Assembly (NCBI GenBank): GCA_016708435.1
Contig: JADJFV010000032.1
Coordinates: 1 to 52,500, forward strand
Direction: 5' to 3'
Origin: Leptospiraceae bacterium
Lineage (GTDB): Bacteria; Spirochaetota; Leptospiria; Leptospirales; Leptospiraceae
DNA length: 52,500 nucleotides
Part shown: positions 18,910 through 27,059 of the stretch, in pieces
How positions within the stretch are numbered: position 1 is the stretch's first letter
Layout of the letters: each line of letters opens with the position of its first letter
Position numbers and translations under genes: made by a program
The notes under the pieces: generated by a model
Seen by the model: the letters and a program-made list of their open reading frames with translations, nothing else
What the model was told of the DNA's origin: nothing
Databases searched by the model: none

Positions 18910-19305
18910 TCATTTTTTTATTTCCAAAGGATGTCTTAGATCAAAGACTTCTCGCAAGTAAATGATTATAATTATCATTCTCTGACGATTCCATTTAGCA
19001 TTATCGTTTTGAAATATTTCCGGATAAATGTTATTATCCTCGCAAAAATTTGTAAGGGAAATTCTGTTTGCATCACCCTTGAATTTCGATAGAGTGTTTA
19101 ATAGATTCACCCGAAATGTTTCCTTAATCATTGTCTTACTCACAATTTCTCCAATGATTTTAGATACAGATGCAGCAGTGTCTTCGAGTGAACAACCCTT
19201 CACGAATTCGACTAACGCATACAAGTATTTGCGCTTCTTGATGCCGAAGTCATTTACTCGTAAATACATCTTTCCATTTCGTTTGTTTCTCACAGGGTAT
19301 TGCAA
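18910..19305 (-). CDS. Hypothetical protein
   Basis: A 132-residue basic protein I do not recognise. A TTG at 19305 is preferred as start, because AGGAG lies seven bases upstream; the frame is open to a TTG at 19341. No signal peptide or membrane segment is present. It is predicted to be mostly helical, with a run of hydrophobic residues (RMIIIIIYLREVF) near the end. It could be a small DNA- or RNA-associated protein, but no motif supports this. It stands alone between the palindromic element and the toxin-like gene. Confidence 0.5.
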   Translation of the reverse strand: MQYPVRNKRNGKMYLRVNDFGIKKRKYLYALVEFVKGCSLEDTAASVSKIIGEIVSKTMIKETFRVNLLNTLSKFKGDANRISLTNFCEDNNIYPEIFQNDNAKWNRQRMIIIIIYLREVFDLRHPLEIKK

Positions 19306-19606
19306 TTCAGGTCTCCTGTAGAGTAGTGACGGGGATTTCAAAAAAAGAGAAAAAAAAGCAGTGTTAGTGTGTTTTTTTCTTTCTTAACTCTTTTTTGCGC
19401 CTCAGTTAGTTTTTATTAACCTTTCCTCTTTAAGCGAGGTAAAAGGGACATAGAAGCGACGTAAGAGCCACATAGAAGCCGAAATCGGCTTGAAGATTCG
19501 TTCTAGATTCGAACTACCTTGCCTATAAGTAAATCGCTTAATAATTTGACATTCCTACAGAAGAAAAAAGAATTTACCAATTATATGTTTAGCTCATTCT
19601 TGCCTG
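19306..19606. other. Intergenic stretch with a short perfect palindrome
   Basis: No gene is seen. AAGCCGA and TCGGCTT at 19476-19491 form a perfect 7-base inverted repeat with a 2-base centre. Two direct copies of ACATAGAAGC lie just upstream of and into it (19448 and 19470). Function is unknown. Confidence 0.4.
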
Positions 19607-19926
19607 ATGTCTATTTTTAAAAAGATACCAAACCCTTTTGGGAAAAAGGTGGTGAAGCGCATCAGGAAAAAAGTAGAAGAGGTAGCTGATGAAGTAGAAA
19701 CAAGAGATTTGAAAGTTGTGAAAGAAAAAAATATAGATCTCTCTACTGGCAAAAGACGGTATATTGATGTTGCTGGTATAGATTTAGATGACAACATCGT
19801 CGAGCTTCACCAAGTTGGTAAGCAAACCAAAAAAGGCTTGCCCGTAAAGAGGGAAAGAGTTGTTATAAGTAGTCAGTCCGTGAAGAAACAGGTATTGAAA
19901 TTGAATTTCATCCTACAATGATATAG
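19607..19926 (+). pseudogene. Orphan polymorphic-toxin C-terminal-like domain, frameshifted
   Basis: The main frame (19607-19921) starts with a strongly basic segment (IFKKIPNPFGKKVVKRIRKK). It continues with GKRRYIDVAGIDLDDN, IVELHQVGKQTKKGLPVKRE and then a new frame ending EETGIEIEFHPTMI at 19926. The order R-Y-I-D-V, E-L-H-Q-V-G-K-Q-T, P-V-x-R-E, E-x-T-G-I, F-H-P resembles the C-terminal nuclease-like tips of Rhs/PAAR polymorphic toxins, from memory of the family. One indel near 19875-19885 joins the frames. There is no delivery domain and no ribosome binding site, so it is an orphan or displaced toxin tip. The gene downstream has the size and position of an immunity gene. Confidence 0.5.
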
Positions 19927-19936
19927 AATAAACAAA

Positions 19937-20248
19937 ATGAACAGCCAACGAATCACCTTTTATTTCACTCCGGAAGACGTACTTCAAATTGATTCGTATT
20001 TAAAAAAGAATGAACTACTCTTACTAGGTCAACCGATGCCAGACAGTAAGCCTATTATCCTACCATCGCTCTTATTAGATGAATCTAATTCAAAAATATA
20101 TAGGGGGCATAAATATATTATCCGTTCTCAGGATATTGATTCTGTTATTATAAAATATATTTCCGAACAAAATTATTATCTAGTCGATTGTATGGATTCA
20201 CCCGTAATTGAAACAGGCTATTCTAATTATAAAATAACGGTCTTATAA
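19937..20248 (+). CDS. Putative immunity protein of the adjacent toxin-like gene
   Basis: An intact 103-residue protein begins 10 bases after the toxin-like gene. It is soluble, without signal or membrane segment, and has an alternating helix/strand pattern (RITFYFTPEDVLQIDSYLKK, then YIIRSQDIDSVIIKYI). Size, position and lack of targeting fit a cytoplasmic immunity protein. I do not recognise the family by sequence. If the toxin is dead, the intact immunity gene could still be kept as an orphan immunity gene against siblings (inference). Confidence 0.5.
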   Translation: MNSQRITFYFTPEDVLQIDSYLKKNELLLLGQPMPDSKPIILPSLLLDESNSKIYRGHKYIIRSQDIDSVIIKYISEQNYYLVDCMDSPVIETGYSNYKITVL

Positions 20249-20748
20249 AAAGTCCGATCGTATATACACATCAAAGACGCACTTTTAAAAGAGCCTCTTC
20301 GCAGAGTTCCAAAGTCTCCTGAGTTTACAGATGGCAGATGATTTCTTCAAATGGTTTCGTAAACAATTCAAAACGCAAAGCTTCCTGGTTTTGAGCACGA
20401 CATTTTTTCTCTCGCTTTGCGCCAATTGGAGTTAGTTCCGGCGGACAGCTAGTAAAGAACTAAAGCCGTTTACACACCGCAGCAAAGCGTTGTTAGTCTT
20501 TATATATTCGAGCGTATAGAGAAATCAAAAAAAGGAAGGAATCTCTCAATGGCATTAGCAAATGGCTCTCTATTGAGACTTTGGAGTTTTTACTAAGGAT
20601 TATGAAAATGCATATAATCGTTGACATTTTAGATAGAATAGTCTATTTCTAACGAAACGAGGTATATACAATATGAGAAAAGAGAGATAAAAGAATTAGT
20701 AGCATTTGGGTCATGGGGATTATTATTTACAGGTTTCGCATTTTGTTA
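20249..20748 (+). other. Decayed stretch without an intact gene
   Basis: Only short open fragments occur. One plus-strand piece near 20690-20746 reads like a signal peptide (LVAFGSWGLLFTGFAFC) and probably belonged to the broken gene that follows. The rest looks like scrambled remnants of accessory genes. No repeat or RNA gene was recognised. Confidence 0.4.
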
Positions 20749-21564
20749 GTTAAGGCAATAGATGCAGATGACCAAAACGTTGTTTATGATTCCAACGGAC
20801 GAGTTTTAGAAAATCTTAAATATAAAAATGCAGGTGGAAATCCAAGAGCTAGTAACGTGAAGGGCAGTGGAACGTTCAATTACTAAAGGTTTATCCAGGC
20901 TCAATATGAAGGCGACAAGATAGGCATTAAAGTCAAAGGCATTGAATGTAAAATGTCAACTAACGTATTCCTATATAAATCTCTCGGATTACTTCCTCCG
21001 ACTTTATCGAGAAAAGAATTCGAACGAATATACACATATCTATTTAATTCCCAAAATGCCAGACTAAAAATTCCGTCCACTTATAATATGGCTTTGCGAG
21101 GTTTTGAGGCAGCGGATATTACTGATAAGTCTATGATAAAAAAAGCAGGAGAAGCATTTCCTCAAATAAATTTTAGTTCTGATAAAAAGACTTTTCTTTC
21201 TTTTGCGAAACTTTTTCAAAATACTGAATATGCGAAGCAAACAGGGATGAACAATGTTAACCTCGAAATTAAACAGTATGAAAATAAAAAACAAGCTATT
21301 AACGATATACTCAAAGGTCATACAGTTTATTTTAGTGTTACGAATCAAGCCGGCTACGCAAAACATTATTTGCTCGCTTGTGATATTGAAATAATAAAAA
21401 TACAACAAAAAAACAATACTTCTATCGACTATGTTGCATTCAAAAATATAGATGATCCGTATGATGATAACAGAAGAACAGAAATAGAGGCTTTGCTCGA
21501 TTATAAAGACAAAAAAGACACCATTGGAAAAATGAAAGATTTTTGGACAATTAAAGTAGCTTAA
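20749..21564 (+). pseudogene. C39-like (papain-fold) peptidase remnant
   Basis: One frame runs from 20749 to 21564 with a single in-frame TAA at 20884-20886. The open part after 20953 is 203 codons. Cysteine-peptidase features are suggested: a Cys in IECKMSTNVFLYKSLGLLP, placed like the C-G-P-T-S motif of C39_2 peptidases, a His in AKHYLLACD, and a later DDPYDD. The Cys lies upstream of the first available ATG (20953), so a protein started there would lack it. A possible signal peptide lies in another frame near 20690-20746. It may be a secreted effector or a processing peptidase. The family assignment is tentative. Confidence 0.4.
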
Positions 21565-22219
21565 ATGAAAGTTTTCTTGGTATTTTATTTATTCATTTTA
21601 TCTGCTCATCAAGTTAGAAGTGATGGTGCAAAGGACAAAGAAATTAGAGATTTATTAAATAAGGGAGAATACTGCTTCTGATGAAGATATACAAAATTAT
21701 TATTTAAGTCAATTTAAGAATAGTGGAGAGATGGTTGAGTATAACATCAAGTATGTAAATAATAATAAACATAATATTCTCTATGTTAATGAGCATACGC
21801 CTCGCTCACATTGGAAGTGGAATCGTAAATTAGAGAACCGTTTTACAAATTTAATATATGTAAATTCAAAAATAAATGATTTAAAAGGAATAGAGCAACT
21901 GTATTTGTTAGAGTCTATTGACTTATCTTACAATCCGGTTTCTAATATTGAACCAATTTCTAAATTAAAGCATTTAAAGAAGCTAAATCTATCTTATACA
22001 AAAGTATCTAAATTGCAGCCATTAAGCAAGGTTAAAACTCTTGAAGTTTTGCATTTATATAGATCAAAAGTAAAAAACCTAAACGGTCTAAATATTGAAT
22101 TAAAAGAAATTTACATTGGTAGTAAAGTAGACGTTAAACGATATCGTATAAAACATCCGAGAACAAAAATTATTAATGAAATAAATGTAACAGAAAATAA
22201 TAAAAACTATTTTAAATAA
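21565..22219 (+). pseudogene. Secreted leucine-rich-repeat protein, frameshifted
   Basis: An ATG directly follows the stop of the upstream gene and begins a signal peptide (MKVFLVFYLFILSAHQVRS). That frame stops at about 21681. The adjacent frame continues from about 21665 (NTASDEDIQNYYLSQF) to 22219. It contains about four internalin-type leucine-rich repeats, for example LLESIDLSYNPVSNIEPISK and LKKLNLSYTKVSKLQPLSK. One indel in the GGGAGAA run near 21660-21664 accounts for the break. The LRR part alone is open from an ATG at 21731. Exported LRR proteins typically bind other proteins. Its position after the C39-like gene suggests a pair. Confidence 0.65.
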
Positions 22220-22225
22220 TAGACA

Positions 22226-23387
22226 TCATAACCCATTAGCCACACAGCGCAGCAAACACACATTAGTCTTTAGTCCATCCGAACCGCCGAAAAATGCATA
22301 GTTAATCCCTGTTTGGAAATGCACAATCCAAGCTCTTTCTTCTGGATGTTGATAAAAAATATTTGGAGTGCTAGAATCTGCTGTTGCTGTCCAATAAAAA
22401 GCCATACCGGTATTCGGAAACAAAGGTTGATAGGCAACTTGACTATAAACACTACCGTAAAAAGTATTAATTCCGGGTGAGTAGGAACACGCCAATTATT
22501 CTACCGCCTAATACTAAGTTTTCGCAATACGTCCAAACTCCACTAGTCCCGTTTCCATTTAAGACCCAATCGGCGATCCTGTGTTGTTACAGGTATAGTT
22601 GAGAGTTGCGCAATATTGATAGTATCCGATGGAATAATTATTTCCAGAATCACCCGTTCCGGTGCAATCATTTGGACCCGGATTCCATGTTTGACCGGCA
22701 GAGCATTTCATCCATGTTATATTGCGGCTACTGTCTGTTATAGTTCCGTCTAGATTATCGTAAATAATTGGCGGCACTGCATTGACTACAGAATAGACTG
22801 CTTTATTGCTAGCGGCATCTCGAATGATTACATTTAGAAAATAAGAGGTATTCACCGTTAGCCCCGTTACTGTTTGAAAGCTAATATTTTTTGTCCAGTC
22901 TTGAGACAAAACTCTTCCACTTCCTGACATTTCCATTTCCTCTACAGTTCCGATATTGTTTGCAGTCGAGTATACGACTTTGTATTCTAAATCTCCAGTA
23001 GAAGTAATATTATCCGTTCCTGTGTCCAACTTAGCTTAACAGAGATAGACTTTTATCGGAAATAGTAAGTGTTCCTAAATTCCCTGGACTGGGCAGGAAA
23101 TAATATCAGGGTAGGAATAGAAACTGAAACTGGATTTGATGTAGAAGGAGGAGTTGAAGTTGGTGTCGTAGTAGTATTCCCATTACCCGCAGATGGAGTT
23201 GAATTAGTAGTAACTACAGGTTGACTGTTCGATTGAGAATTTCTATTCGTATTCATTGAGTCGTAAGCTAGTTTTAAATAGCCAATTTGGTCGCTTGGAA
23301 CTTTTACAAGAGCAAACCTATAAGTATCAATGCGATTACAGTTCTACCGATTGGAAAATGATTGTTCTGGTCTTTCTTAGTCTTCAT
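22226..23387 (-). pseudogene. DUF1566-domain surface protein with fibronectin-like region, multiply frameshifted
   Basis: The ATG at 23387 overlaps the caspase stop (ATGA). The N-terminus is hydrophobic (TVIALILIGLLL). It is followed, in other frames, by a Ser/Thr/Pro/Asn-rich linker (about 23250-23110), a fibronectin-type segment (LEYKVVYSTANNIGTVEEME), and a DUF1566 domain starting IYDNLDGTITDSSRNITWMK. The last part (22226-22495) contains NTFYGSVYSQ, FYWTATADSS and a final LLRCVANGL. DUF1566 proteins are exported proteins of unknown role. At least four frame changes are needed, so it is a pseudogene unless sequence quality is locally poor. It is the last member of the sigma-headed operon. 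Confidence 0.65.
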
Positions 23388-24190
23388 CTAAAAAAACCCC
23401 ATTCTACCGTTAGGCGAAATCTTTGTTCTTGTTGTCCAATCCCTTCTTTATAATAACCTGAGTCAAGCTTGGTCTTGGGTTTATTCGTGTCAATCCATTC
23501 ATTTTTTGTAAAGCCTGCATCCCATAAATTCCATAAATAAAATAGAAATAAAACATCCACGCCTGTCTCAATACTCCTAGAATCTGAAATCAAATCTCTT
23601 CGAACACTCTGCATCGACTGAAATAGAATTAAATCCGTAGAATCCAATACCATCGGGCTAGAAAGTAGAAATAAACTCTGCCGCACATAATACTCTTTTT
23701 CCTCTCTCTCATAAACCGAATTTTTAGAATAAAGATGAAGTCCACCAAATAGAGCACAAGAAAAAAAGAAAATAGAATTTGACTTATGCCCCTTCTCCCA
23801 TTGCCCCGATCCAGGAAGAACCGCTGATTTCCAGATATACCTAAAAGGACTAGGCTTTGTAACTCGCGTTAGAAATTTAGATGCAGAGGATATCTGATGC
23901 AATTGTGGCTTCTGTGTATTATCCGTAAATGCTATTACCTTCTCAGATACGTAATTTCGGATCTCATCCGAACTAACAATTAAATCTCCATCCAAATCTG
24001 CCCTTCCCTTTAGACCTTCTAGCAGATAATAAGAATAAACCCCTTGCCCAAGTTTATTACTCTCCTGACTTACGCTGTCCTTACCGGTTGCGTAAAAAAT
24101 TGATTTAAACCCACCCTCCCCTGGCTCTATCTTAGACGAAAATGGAGCAACTGGGTTAGTTGTATTTCTACAAGCATCTAAGAATAGCAT
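23384..24190 (-). CDS. Caspase-like (C14) protein, C-terminal part with DUF5683-like membrane region
   Basis: This frame opens at the catalytic Cys segment (MLFLDACRN), which cannot be a natural start. The upstream ORF ends at the same place in another frame. It then contains the rest of the C14 fold (about residues 1-95). A region resembling DUF5683 follows (SAVLPGSGQWEKGHKSNSI), with hydrophobic stretches at about 128-145 and 168-180. DUF5683-like regions occur in outer-membrane or membrane-linked proteins of unknown function. The downstream DUF1566 gene overlaps its stop. One base lost near 24180-24186 explains the split. Confidence 0.7.
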   Translation of the reverse strand: MLFLDACRNTTNPVAPFSSKIEPGEGGFKSIFYATGKDSVSQESNKLGQGVYSYYLLEGLKGRADLDGDLIVSSDEIRNYVSEKVIAFTDNTQKPQLHQISSASKFLTRVTKPSPFRYIWKSAVLPGSGQWEKGHKSNSIFFFSCALFGGLHLYSKNSVYEREEKEYYVRQSLFLLSSPMVLDSTDLILFQSMQSVRRDLISDSRSIETGVDVLFLFYLWNLWDAGFTKNEWIDTNKPKTKLDSGYYKEGIGQQEQRFRLTVEWGFFR

Positions 24191-24801
24191 GTATTCTTTG
24201 TCTTAGAGTCTAGCTTAGCTAGAATTTCCTTTACTTCAATCGTTTCTACTTTTCCATCCTGCGTAACGGTTACTAATGATTCACCGGTTCCATGACCGGA
24301 GAAATAAATCATTACAAAATCATCTTCCTTCGCATTTTTTAAAATAGATTCTAGCTCCCGCAAAATATTCACTTTCGTGGGAATCAATTGAGCATTACCG
24401 CTCTTGTCGGAAAGTAAAATTACCTCTGTCTTATTCGCGTAAACCCATTCGTCTTTTCCTTTTTTATAATCAGCAATTCCCTGCTCCCGCATAACATTTG
24501 CAATCTTCTCGGCATCCTCTGCGGCATAATTCAATTTGCCGTAAGGCAATGGATAATGGTCGATACCCACTACTAAAACATAAGTCCTCCGCATGACAAC
24601 ATCCTCTGCCGATAAACTTGTCAAAGATAAAAAGAAGAGATTAACCACGAAGAGTACCGAGAGCACGAAGGTAGAGAAAAAGACACCTATTCTTTCCTTC
24701 GTGCTCTTCGTGTCCTTCGTGGTGAAAAATCTTATAATCATAGTGTTTAGCAAAATCAATAATAACAAAGAGAAGATACTATTTAATCTGCGCGATTTCA
24801 T
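24178..24801 (-). CDS. Caspase-like (C14) protein, N-terminal part
   Basis: The ATG at 24801 lies inside the end of the ancestral M48-TPR gene, so the two were coupled. The N-terminal 70 residues are unusual. A signal-like segment (SIFSLLLLILLNTM) is interrupted by about 30 residues encoded by a palindromic repeat (FFTTKDTKSTKE onward), and a second hydrophobic run ending in LTSLSAED follows. The C14 domain starts at RTYVLVVGIDHYPL. The catalytic His is in MIYFSGHGTG. The frame ends at DSKTKN, one base out of register with LFLDACRN at 24178-24190. With the break repaired, the protein has about 470 residues and an intact His/Cys dyad. Confidence 0.75.
   Translation of the reverse strand: MKSRRLNSIFSLLLLILLNTMIIRFFTTKDTKSTKERIGVFFSTFVLSVLFVVNLFFLSLTSLSAEDVVMRRTYVLVVGIDHYPLPYGKLNYAAEDAEKIANVMREQGIADYKKGKDEWVYANKTEVILLSDKSGNAQLIPTKVNILRELESILKNAKEDDFVMIYFSGHGTGESLVTVTQDGKVETIEVKEILAKLDSKTKNTCYS
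24641..24726. repeat. Palindromic repeat, CCACGAAG family, inside the caspase gene
   Basis: Arms at 24641-24671 and 24696-24726 are imperfect inverted complements (about 26 of 31 positions) built on CCACGAAG and CACGAAGG units with a 24-base loop. Such repeats are widespread in bacterial genomes and usually intergenic. Here the element is read in frame in the signal region of the caspase-like gene. A degenerate half copy (CTTCGTGATCTTCATGCCC) occurs near 40620. Confidence 0.65.
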
Positions 24802-25153
24802 TGTTTATATATTGAACCCAGGGAGATGGATTGTCTCCACGATAGAAATATTTTCCTCGTAGTTTAAAAGCATCTCTTTTGTTTTCTTCATTGCCCGAAT
24901 GAAATTTTCTAGCGTATAATTTGCGATAGAAATGAAATGATAGCTTTTTGTTTTTCATTCCCCATTAGCAAATTCTCTTCTAACTGAAATGAATTATTCT
25001 CTATTGTATTCACCCGCTCTGAGTTTATCGGATTTGATTGATTGCCACCAAAGGAAAGGGTGTTGTCTATATTCTTTTTTTCTGATTCAGGAATTCCTTC
25101 CCAAAAGGTTTTAACTCCATCTACTACTTGGTTATTTAACGCATAGACTATGC
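24779..25153 (-). pseudogene. Frameshifted 3' tail of the second M48-TPR gene
   Basis: Downstream of the stop at 25154, a shifted frame continues the TPR pattern with TFNNLGIVYALNNQVVDGVK up to about 24910. A third frame continues (KLSFHFYRKLYARKFHSG) to a stop at 24779 after WVQYINNEIAQIK. That end overlaps the caspase start by about 20 bases, as expected in a coupled operon. Two single-base changes therefore separate this tail from 25154-26389. No independent start is present. Confidence 0.6.
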
Positions 25154-26389
25154 CTAGATTGTTGAAGGTCTTAAGGTTTTCGTGTTTTTAAATGCGTCAA
25201 GTGCTAGGGTAAGTGATTTCTTTCGATTATCCTCGTCGTCAGAGTAAGCGAGTAAGAGTGCGTAATTAGAAACAAACCCGAAATCTAAAAGCTTTAATTT
25301 ATCATACAACTCCTGATAGAGAGAAAGCGCTTTTCTATACACGTTTTCATCTCCCGGAATTTTCTTTGTGCCTTTCGATGTATTAAATTCCTCTGCGTCA
25401 CTGAAGAGTGGTTGATCTATTACTGCGATGTATTTTAAATCACGTAGCGTAGCGGTATACATCCAGTATCTGTGTAAAGCAGTTACTCTGGCTCTTTCTA
25501 ATTCTAAATTTTCCGGGAAATTTAGTAACTGACGCTCTATAATAGAAAGCGCATACTTAAGAGTATCCCTATCTGTGCCGTTTGCGATTAAATGAAATGC
25601 TTTCTCTAACTCTTGCAAATTTTTATAGGATTCCTTTGTATCTAAATGAGCCAGTCTTTCATTTGGAGATGGATGAGATTTTAGATAGTAATCGATACGT
25701 TCTTTCGGATTTTTATTTCTTTCCTGGTTTATTTGCTTTAAGATTTTAATTGGAAGTAGAATCAATTCAGGCTGATACTTATGCCTTGCAAGTAGACTTG
25801 CAGCAAATGTATCTGCTGCAAATTCTCGTTCCCTTTTAAAGGCAAGCATTCGCCCGGAAAAATCATCTTGCGACAAATTCTTATAATCCTCATATTTTTC
25901 TTTTAGTCTCTTTGAGTCTTCTTGAAAATAGTGTGACAATTCATGTGCGATGATTGGAACAATTAATAGCTCTCTACAAGAGTTTTGGTCAGAGCAATTC
26001 TTTAATAAAGAATTCTCCGATTGCAGTTTAGGAATTTCTCTATCCAGACTGCTAAGAGTCCCTGTATAAATTACAAAATCATTCTCTGGAAAGAATGCCA
26101 TATTAAACGAGTCTTTCTTTACTATGAATAGAGATACTTTCGACTCAGGAGCCAATTTACGAAATACTTTTTGTAGTGTAATCTTCCATCCATTAAAATC
26201 AGACACAATTCCATCTGCTTCTTTTTTATAACTTTCAAGCGTTAAATTATTATCATCCGCTATTCCGGTATAATGAAAAGTATCCACTTGCGGAGTCGCA
26301 CAGAAGGAGATCATGAAAAGAAAAAAGAATTTCACTGCTGATAGACATTGATTGAGCCAATTCAAAAAGGCAATCTTTCGAATCATCAT
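25154..26389 (-). CDS. M48 metallopeptidase-TPR lipoprotein, truncated by frameshift
   Basis: A 411-residue product with a lipoprotein signal (FFLFMISFCATP). The M48 domain (about residues 50-245) has an intact zinc site, IIAHELSHYFQED, plus REFAADTFAAS and the end motif SHPSPNERL. A helical TPR-like region follows (about 250-405). It is a diverged paralogue of the split gene at 7701-9706: the shared order is FVIYTGTL/FVIHTATL, HELSH/HELAH, SHPSP/SHPTP, IPGD and FVSNYALLL/FISNYATLL. The start overlaps the stop of the upstream membrane-protein gene (ATGA). The lost C-terminus is described at 24779-25153. The peptidase domain may remain functional. Confidence 0.8.
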   Translation of the reverse strand: MMIRKIAFLNWLNQCLSAVKFFFLFMISFCATPQVDTFHYTGIADDNNLTLESYKKEADGIVSDFNGWKITLQKVFRKLAPESKVSLFIVKKDSFNMAFFPENDFVIYTGTLSSLDREIPKLQSENSLLKNCSDQNSCRELLIVPIIAHELSHYFQEDSKRLKEKYEDYKNLSQDDFSGRMLAFKREREFAADTFAASLLARHKYQPELILLPIKILKQINQERNKNPKERIDYYLKSHPSPNERLAHLDTKESYKNLQELEKAFHLIANGTDRDTLKYALSIIERQLLNFPENLELERARVTALHRYWMYTATLRDLKYIAVIDQPLFSDAEEFNTSKGTKKIPGDENVYRKALSLYQELYDKLKLLDFGFVSNYALLLAYSDDEDNRKKSLTLALDAFKNTKTLRPSTI

Positions 26390-26652
26390 TTTCCTTTTCT
26401 TGTCAGGAAGAATGCCATCCCCAATAAAGACAAGAGAGAAGAAGCGAAAAGCGGCAATACGGACTCAGAGCGGGTTAATCCATAGTACCCATAGGTGAGA
26501 ATAATAGAAACACTGAACAATAAAAAGTAAATGGGGAAAATCTGCTTTTTCCGCTTTAGCACAAATGCGACTAGAAAGAGAATCACTGGCAGTGTTATAA
26601 GAAGAATACTTCCTTCTATCGAAATGCCTTTCCACTCCCGAATACTTTCCAC
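26386..26652 (-). CDS. Membrane protein, C-terminal part of a split anti-sigma candidate
   Basis: The frame has three hydrophobic segments: ILLITLPVILFLVAFVL, IYFLLFSVSIILTYGYYGL and LFASSLLSLLGMAFFL. Its apparent GTG start at 26652 is doubtful, because the frame is open upstream to about 26700 and reads EILNISKPIENTSQPFIFS. That continues the 119-residue ORF at 26700-27059 after one base is restored near 26700. The two form a protein of about 220 residues with a soluble N-terminus and about four membrane segments. Confidence 0.6.
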   Translation of the reverse strand: MESIREWKGISIEGSILLITLPVILFLVAFVLKRKKQIFPIYFLLFSVSIILTYGYYGLTRSESVLPLFASSLLSLLGMAFFLTRKGK

Positions 26653-26699
26653 TGAAAATATAAAAGGCTGACTTGTATTCTCGATAGGCTTTGAAATAT

Positions 26700-27059
26700 T
26701 CAGGATTTCTCAAATGTCTTATAGAGCATCATTGGATTTACAATGAATAGAAACGCAGCGGCTATCTTATTGAAAATTGGATAAAGATTTGAAACTGGCG
26801 TTTCATCTGAAATAGTTAATTCATTTTTAAAATTTTTCCAGTGTTTCTCGGCTAATGCTTCTATGTCGCTATTCTTTACTTGCAAGGGAGTTAGTTTTTC
26901 ATTCTCACTTATTCTATACAGGAATTTATTTCGAATAGCCTCATCAGATATTAACTCCTTGGTATTTGCAAAATCAATCGAGTCCTCTTCTTCGAATGTC
27001 TTAGGCGAAAAGGTAATTCGTAGTAGATTTAAAATATTCATAATTAGCTCCTCAGTCAA
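26700..27059 (-). CDS. Anti-sigma-factor candidate, N-terminal part
   Basis: A 119-residue frame overlaps the sigma-like gene by eight bases. The N-terminal 85 residues are soluble, acidic and helical. A membrane segment follows (IAAAFLFIVNPMML). The frame then fails at KTFE, and the next frame continues in 26386-26700. A small membrane protein translated with a sigma-factor gene is the usual arrangement for an anti-sigma factor. No zinc-binding H-x3-C-x2-C motif of the ZAS type is present, so the assignment rests on context. Confidence 0.5.
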   Translation of the reverse strand: MTEELIMNILNLLRITFSPKTFEEEDSIDFANTKELISDEAIRNKFLYRISENEKLTPLQVKNSDIEALAEKHWKNFKNELTISDETPVSNLYPIFNKIAAAFLFIVNPMMLYKTFEKS

